From Spirochaetia bacterium (GTDB lineage: Bacteria > Spirochaetota > Spirochaetia > Treponematales > Breznakiellaceae): a stretch of DNA of 17,236 bases. Shown here one piece after another: positions 14,374 to 17,236 of the stretch; position 1 is the first letter of the stretch; each line of letters opens with the position of its first letter. The notes beneath the pieces are model-generated. The model saw only the letters and a program-made list of their open reading frames with translations, did not search any database and was not told the origin of the DNA. The position numbers were made by a program, and so were the translations under genes. The DNA lies in contig BNVB01000053.1 in NCBI GenBank assembly GCA_025997795.1, positions 1-17,236 of the forward strand, in the 5' to 3' direction.

Positions 14374-14754
14374 ATGAAAAAGACATTTTTTGCGATTGCA
14401 TTGGTAATGGTTCTGGCTGGATGTGAAAGTACGGCATCCGCTCCTGCGCCAACCGGCAATAGTTCTGAAATCCGCGACGTATTGAGCGGTAAAACGTTTC
14501 TGTATCGTTCTAAAGGGTTTGTGCGGCAGTCATGGTATCTAACTTTTAACTATGACGGCACCTACACTCAAACTGCCAATGGCAAAGAGCTGCTACAAGG
14601 GCCGTATTCGCTATCAGGCACAATAGTAAGCCTACTACCAGAGGGTATGCCGGAAGGGGCGGATCTTCTTGGACAACTGCATGGGGCCCTTGATTCAGTC
14701 GAAAATCCGGCACAGTTGAAATGGAATATGTCTGTTTATCAACTGGTGCAGTAA
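14374..14754 (+). CDS. Small putative lipoprotein of unknown function
   Basis: The 126-residue protein has a lipoprotein signal: KK, a hydrophobic core FFAIALVMV and lipobox LAGC with C17 as the predicted acylated residue. After a short Ser/Ala/Pro linker comes a domain of about 90 residues (SGKTFLYRSKGFVRQSWYLTFNYDGTYTQTANGKELLQGPYSLSGTIVSLLP) that looks beta-rich and lipocalin-like. No family is recognised with certainty. AGGAG lies seven bases before the ATG. The gene stands alone behind a strong promoter with a palindromic operator, so it is probably conditionally expressed at a high level. Its composition is more AT-rich than that of the genes to the left. Confidence 0.8.
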   Translation: MKKTFFAIALVMVLAGCESTASAPAPTGNSSEIRDVLSGKTFLYRSKGFVRQSWYLTFNYDGTYTQTANGKELLQGPYSLSGTIVSLLPEGMPEGADLLGQLHGALDSVENPAQLKWNMSVYQLVQ

Positions 14755-14844
14755 ACAGTAAAAGGTGGACAGCGGGTTTTTTGAACACCCCCGTGGCTGT
14801 ACGCCCCTGTGGTTTTTCCCGCTGTGCCGTACCCCTGTCTGTCA
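14755..14844. repeat. Intergenic region with inverted and direct repeats between convergent genes
   Basis: ACAGCGGG (14769-14776) and its exact complement CCCGCTGT (14818-14825) are separated by 41 nt and each is flanked by a T run on its inner side. Inside and next to them, CCCCTGT occurs twice (14804-14810 and 14832-14838), each preceded by a similar GCTGT/CG stretch, forming an imperfect direct repeat. It may act as a bidirectional transcription end or be a remnant of a mobile repeat. Confidence 0.45.
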
Positions 14845-15426
14845 CTACTTTACTTGTGATAATTGTTTTTTGACTTCTTCGAGGGTAAGGGTAGGCTTTT
14901 TGGGCCTCTTCGTTCCAAGGTAATTTTTGAATACGTCATCAACATCGGCAATGGTTCCTTTGCCTATTTTCCACTTGCGGGGCTGTTCAAAAAGGCTTGG
15001 TTTGTTTTGAGTTTTAAGTACCATTTCTATGGAGTCGATAAATTTTTTATCGACTTGCATGACGGTTTTTAATAGTTCTTTATCACGGAGCGCGTCATCG
15101 TTGCCGTGTACTAATAGGTTTCTATATTGTGAAGAAAATTCCCAATATAAATTTTCCATGATTTTATAATTGCGGTCTTTTGAAACAATTTTTTCATAAT
15201 CAATTCCGCATAAATCCCATGCTTTTTTTACGATGGAGGTTTTGTCCCCTTCGTAATATTCACCAATTGCTACCTGCGCTGTTTTATACTGAACACGGTT
15301 ATTTCTGAGGCCGATAAATAACAGCCGTTTTATAATGCCTTCTACGGTAAGGTGCAGTTGCAGAAATTGCCGGAGAGAAACTGCTTTTGACGACAAGGTT
15401 TTTTGAGCGCGTTCAAGATACAACAT
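14845..15426 (-). CDS. HEPN-like domain protein of unknown function
   Basis: The 193-residue protein is helical, basic and soluble. Residues 95-120 read EFSSQYRNLLVHGNDDALRDKELL, containing RNLLVH (R102-x4-H107) followed by GN. This is the Rx4-6H motif of HEPN ribonucleases found in toxin-antitoxin and abortive-infection systems. The assignment rests on this motif and the helical context, so it is tentative, and the C-terminal 50 residues (KRPKKPTLTLEEVKKQLSQ) look like a linker. AAAGGAG lies six bases before the ATG. It follows the repeat-protein gene by 11 nt on the same strand, so the two are probably co-transcribed. No antitoxin-like nucleotidyltransferase gene is adjacent. It is AT-rich compared with the window average. 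Confidence 0.6.
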   Translation of the reverse strand: MLYLERAQKTLSSKAVSLRQFLQLHLTVEGIIKRLLFIGLRNNRVQYKTAQVAIGEYYEGDKTSIVKKAWDLCGIDYEKIVSKDRNYKIMENLYWEFSSQYRNLLVHGNDDALRDKELLKTVMQVDKKFIDSIEMVLKTQNKPSLFEQPRKWKIGKGTIADVDDVFKNYLGTKRPKKPTLTLEEVKKQLSQVK

Positions 15427-15437
15427 AATTTTCTCCT

Positions 15438-16862
15438 TTATTCCGTTACAAATATGCCAGAGGCAATCCCTCCGGGTTCGGGAAGATCAATTCTGGTCGT
15501 GCCTACCCAGTAGCAGGCTTTATCGTCGCCGTAATAGTACCCGACGGTGTAGACCGTGCCGCCGGATACGGTGATACCAGTGGTATGAGCATTGGTTCCG
15601 GGAATAATGGGAAGTTCGATTCTAGTCGTACCTAACCAGTAACAGGGTGTTATGGGGCCGCCGTCAGCATATTCCCCGGCGGTGTAGACCGTACCGCCGG
15701 ATACGGTGATACCGGAGGTCCACCCAGCGGTTCCGGGAAGGTCGATTCTGGTCGTGCCTACCCAGTAGCAGGGTTTTTGGTCGCCGTCATAAACGTACCC
15801 GGCGGTGTAGACCGTACCGCCGGATACAGTTATGCCAGTAACACCACCGGTTCCGGGAAGGTCGATTCTGGTCGTACCTACCCAGTAGCAGGGTTTGCTG
15901 GTGCCGCCGTCTTGATAGGACCCGGCGGTGTAGACCGTGCCGCCGGATACGGTGATACCAGTGGCCCTCCCATCGGTTGGAAGGTCAATTCTGGTCGTGC
16001 CTACCCAGTAGCAGGGCTTGGTGTTGCCGCCGTCAATATAGTACCCGGCGGTGTAGACCGTGCCGCCGGATACGGTGATACCAGTGGCATAACCATTGGT
16101 TCCGAGAATAATGGGAAGGTCGATTCTGGCCGTACCTACCCAGTAGCAGGGCTTGTTGCCGCCGCCGTCAATATAGTACCCGGCGGTGTAGACCGTGCCG
16201 CCGGATACGGTGATACCAGTGGCATAACCATTGGTTCCGGGAATAATGGGAAGGTCGATTCTAGTCGTACCTAACCAGTAGCAGGGTTTATTGGTGCCGT
16301 CATAAACGTACCCGGCGGTGTAGACCGTTGCATTTCCGTTTATTGTTCCGCCGCCACGGTTAAAAGAAGCGCCGGGGTGGGCATATACACCACCGTATCC
16401 GTTTGCGCTATTTCCGGTAATAAGTCCGCCGTTCATGGTAAAACTTCCACTGCTTACTTCTACAGCGCCGCCCGGTCCTGCGGTATTGATATTATTCCGT
16501 ATCGCTCCGCTGTTCATGGTAAATGACCCCGAATTGACGGTAACAAGCGCATTGTCCGCGGTCCCAGGCCCGCCATTCAGCGTAAGGGTTCCGCCGTAAG
16601 CGGGGGAACCAAGAACAAGATTGCCGCCGGTAATTTTTAAAAATGATCCGGTAAAAGAGCCTCGGTTAATGGTAATATTGCCTTCTACTGCAATAGTAAC
16701 TTTTTTATTTTCCGAAAGGGTTATAGCGGAAACAGCGTCTCCTGTAAAACCGTTTTTTATTACGATAAAATCATCATAATTATCGGGGGCTCCGGTACTT
16801 ATTGCTGTTTGCAGCGCTGCCCAGCTGTTTACTTCCGTATATACGGCCATTTTGACGGACAC
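15438..16862 (-). CDS. Repeat protein: beta-helix-like segment plus seven about 42-residue propeller-like repeats (5'-truncated)
   Basis: From the GTG at 16862 the frame encodes 474 residues (ATG at 16850 is an alternative). Residues about 15-175 look like a right-handed beta-helix, with repeats such as SGSFTMNSGAIRNN and SGSFTMNGGLITGNSA. From about 178 to the end there are seven tandem units of 39-45 residues on the pattern TVYTAGYY-DGG--KPCYWVGTTRIDLP--G-ATGITVSGG, each with PCYW or ACYW. Seven such units suggest a seven-bladed propeller; that is inference. Neither possible start has a Shine-Dalgarno, and the open frame continues upstream to 17171 with domain-like sequence, so the gene has probably lost its true 5' end, including any signal peptide. 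It is likely derived from a secreted or surface protein. Confidence 0.7.
   Translation of the reverse strand: MSVKMAVYTEVNSWAALQTAISTGAPDNYDDFIVIKNGFTGDAVSAITLSENKKVTIAVEGNITINRGSFTGSFLKITGGNLVLGSPAYGGTLTLNGGPGTADNALVTVNSGSFTMNSGAIRNNINTAGPGGAVEVSSGSFTMNGGLITGNSANGYGGVYAHPGASFNRGGGTINGNATVYTAGYVYDGTNKPCYWLGTTRIDLPIIPGTNGYATGITVSGGTVYTAGYYIDGGGNKPCYWVGTARIDLPIILGTNGYATGITVSGGTVYTAGYYIDGGNTKPCYWVGTTRIDLPTDGRATGITVSGGTVYTAGSYQDGGTSKPCYWVGTTRIDLPGTGGVTGITVSGGTVYTAGYVYDGDQKPCYWVGTTRIDLPGTAGWTSGITVSGGTVYTAGEYADGGPITPCYWLGTTRIELPIIPGTNAHTTGITVSGGTVYTVGYYYGDDKACYWVGTTRIDLPEPGGIASGIFVTE
15450..16335 (-). repeat. Seven tandem coding repeats of about 123-135 bp
   Basis: The element GGTGTAGACCGT (plus-strand reading) recurs at 15546, 15681, 15804, 15927, 16050, 16185 and 16317, giving unit lengths of 135, 123, 123, 123, 135 and 132 bp. 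Neighbouring units are highly similar in nucleotide sequence, including the stretch reading CCTACCCAGTAGCAGG. This fits expansion by recent unequal recombination. All lengths are multiples of three, so the frame is kept. Confidence 0.9.
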
Positions 16863-17171
16863 ATTGTTAGTGCCGCCGGCTCTTACATCTATGTCCCTTG
16901 CTTCTCCTACCGCATTGATCGTATCCGGAAATGCCTCATCAAAGGCTTTAACGGTAACGGTCCACCTGCCGGGAACCGCCTGGACGGTAACGGTTTCTCC
17001 CCATCCGGCGCTTCTGGTTATTCTTCTTCCGCCGGGACCGGAAAAGGTAAGTTCATACCGTAAATTGTCCTTGCTTCCTAGCAGAACAGCTTTTGCTGCC
17101 GGACCCGAACCGAAAAGATCTCTCGGGTAAGCTGATTTTTTCCGGCAGGGATATCCGGCTCCTCTTGCGCT
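16863..17171 (-). pseudogene. Upstream in-frame remnant of the repeat protein gene, no start codon
   Basis: The minus frame of the repeat protein stays open for 103 codons upstream of the GTG, to a TAA at 17174-17172. It encodes a recognisable domain: LRYELTFSGPGGRRITRSAG, TVTVQAVPGRWTVTVKAFDEAF, then DIDVRAGGTNNVSVKMAVY. This resembles the modules of large treponemal surface proteins. The frame has no ATG, GTG or TTG in this stretch, only a CTG at 17084. Sequence upstream of about 17085 no longer looks like the domain and overlaps a MerR-like fragment on the other strand. The gene therefore appears cut at about 17080. Confidence 0.55.
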
Positions 17172-17236
17172 TTAAGTACCTGCTTTATGAACGGAAACTT
17201 TCCATAGACGAAGCACGAACACAGCTGGAAAAGGAA
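17081..17236 (+). pseudogene. MerR-family regulator fragment, 5'-truncated, continuing past the right edge
   Basis: Reading plus from 17081 gives AEQLLLPDPNRKDLSGKLIF, then SGRDIRLLLRFKYLLYERKL and SIDEARTQLEKE up to the edge. This matches the second half of a MerR-type helix-turn-helix domain: after the RYWE helix, an SG-K-x-FS turn, an RDIRLLLRFKYLLYE helix and an I-EAR-QL helix. The first half (the ATG and the GEVA...LRYWE helix) is absent. The frame upstream has a TAA at 17048-17050 and no similarity. The gene therefore seems truncated at about 17080, where the repeat protein on the other strand also breaks. The rest lies outside the window, so whether any of it is expressed is unknown. 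Confidence 0.5.

Noticed and set aside
14755..14844. Integron attC site
   Set aside because: The expected outer core-site pair (RYYYAAC / GTTRRRY) is not present at the ends of the inverted repeat, and the neighbouring lipoprotein gene has its own promoter.
15777..16274. Plus-strand repeat protein with GGVDRAAGYGDTSG units
   Set aside because: It is the reverse-strand shadow of the seven-repeat coding array; the minus-strand reading is longer, has a ribosome-bound downstream partner and a protein-like pattern.
15450..16335. Regularly spaced repeats as a CRISPR array
   Set aside because: The repeats are in-frame coding units of 123-135 bp with conserved protein sequence between them; there are no unique spacers or cas genes.

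Overview
The window most resembles a chromosome segment of a free-living or gut-associated spirochaete, probably a termite-gut-type Treponema. The reasons are roughly 50% GC, an Rnf complex, LptA/LptB, a water-forming NADH oxidase, and a large repeat-built surface-type protein of the 'LTFSGPGG / SGSFTMNGG' style. The taxonomic call is inference from protein character, not from a marker gene.

Layout. (1) 1-1232, plus strand: the 3' end of an rnf operon (rnfA partial, rnfB). (2) 1234-3186: a divergent pair sharing a compact promoter region, a TPR + SUFU-domain protein (minus) and a YitT-family membrane protein (plus). (3) 3137-8960, all minus: a tight cluster read lptA - lptB - DUF4392 (D-glutamate cyclase C-terminal-like) - pxpB - pxpC - DUF1445 (D-glutamate cyclase N-terminal-like) - pxpA, with overlaps or very short gaps throughout. 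(4) 9029-9879, plus: two overlapping Rrf2-family regulators, the first with an IscR-like cysteine triad, the second without. (5) 9957-12799, plus: a FIST-domain protein overlapping a hybrid histidine kinase. (6) 12876-14222, plus: a NoxE-type NADH oxidase with its own promoter and terminator. (7) 14280-17236: a more AT-rich, accessory-looking end. It holds a small lipoprotein behind a strong promoter with a 26-bp perfect palindrome, a HEPN-like protein, a seven-repeat protein that has lost its 5' end, and at the right edge the remnant of a MerR-type regulator.

The most notable system is region 3. Both halves of the mammalian D-glutamate cyclase architecture (a DUF1445 domain followed by a DUF4392 domain in one protein) appear as two separate genes flanking and interleaved with the three-part ATP-dependent 5-oxoprolinase PxpABC. 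Cyclisation of D-glutamate gives 5-oxo-D-proline, and PxpABC opens 5-oxoproline to glutamate. The cluster therefore reads as a candidate route for D-glutamate or 5-oxoproline salvage, placed downstream of envelope-transport genes.

A second theme is transcription start architecture. Four genes (SUFU, yitT, lptA, FIST) have sigma70-like promoters whose predicted start falls on or within a base or two of the initiation codon, so they may make leaderless mRNAs. Other genes (first Rrf2, nox, lipoprotein, HEPN) have ordinary Shine-Dalgarno leaders. No rRNA, tRNA, CRISPR array or intact mobile element was seen. No gap longer than 300 bases lacks a gene, apart from the degraded right-hand end.
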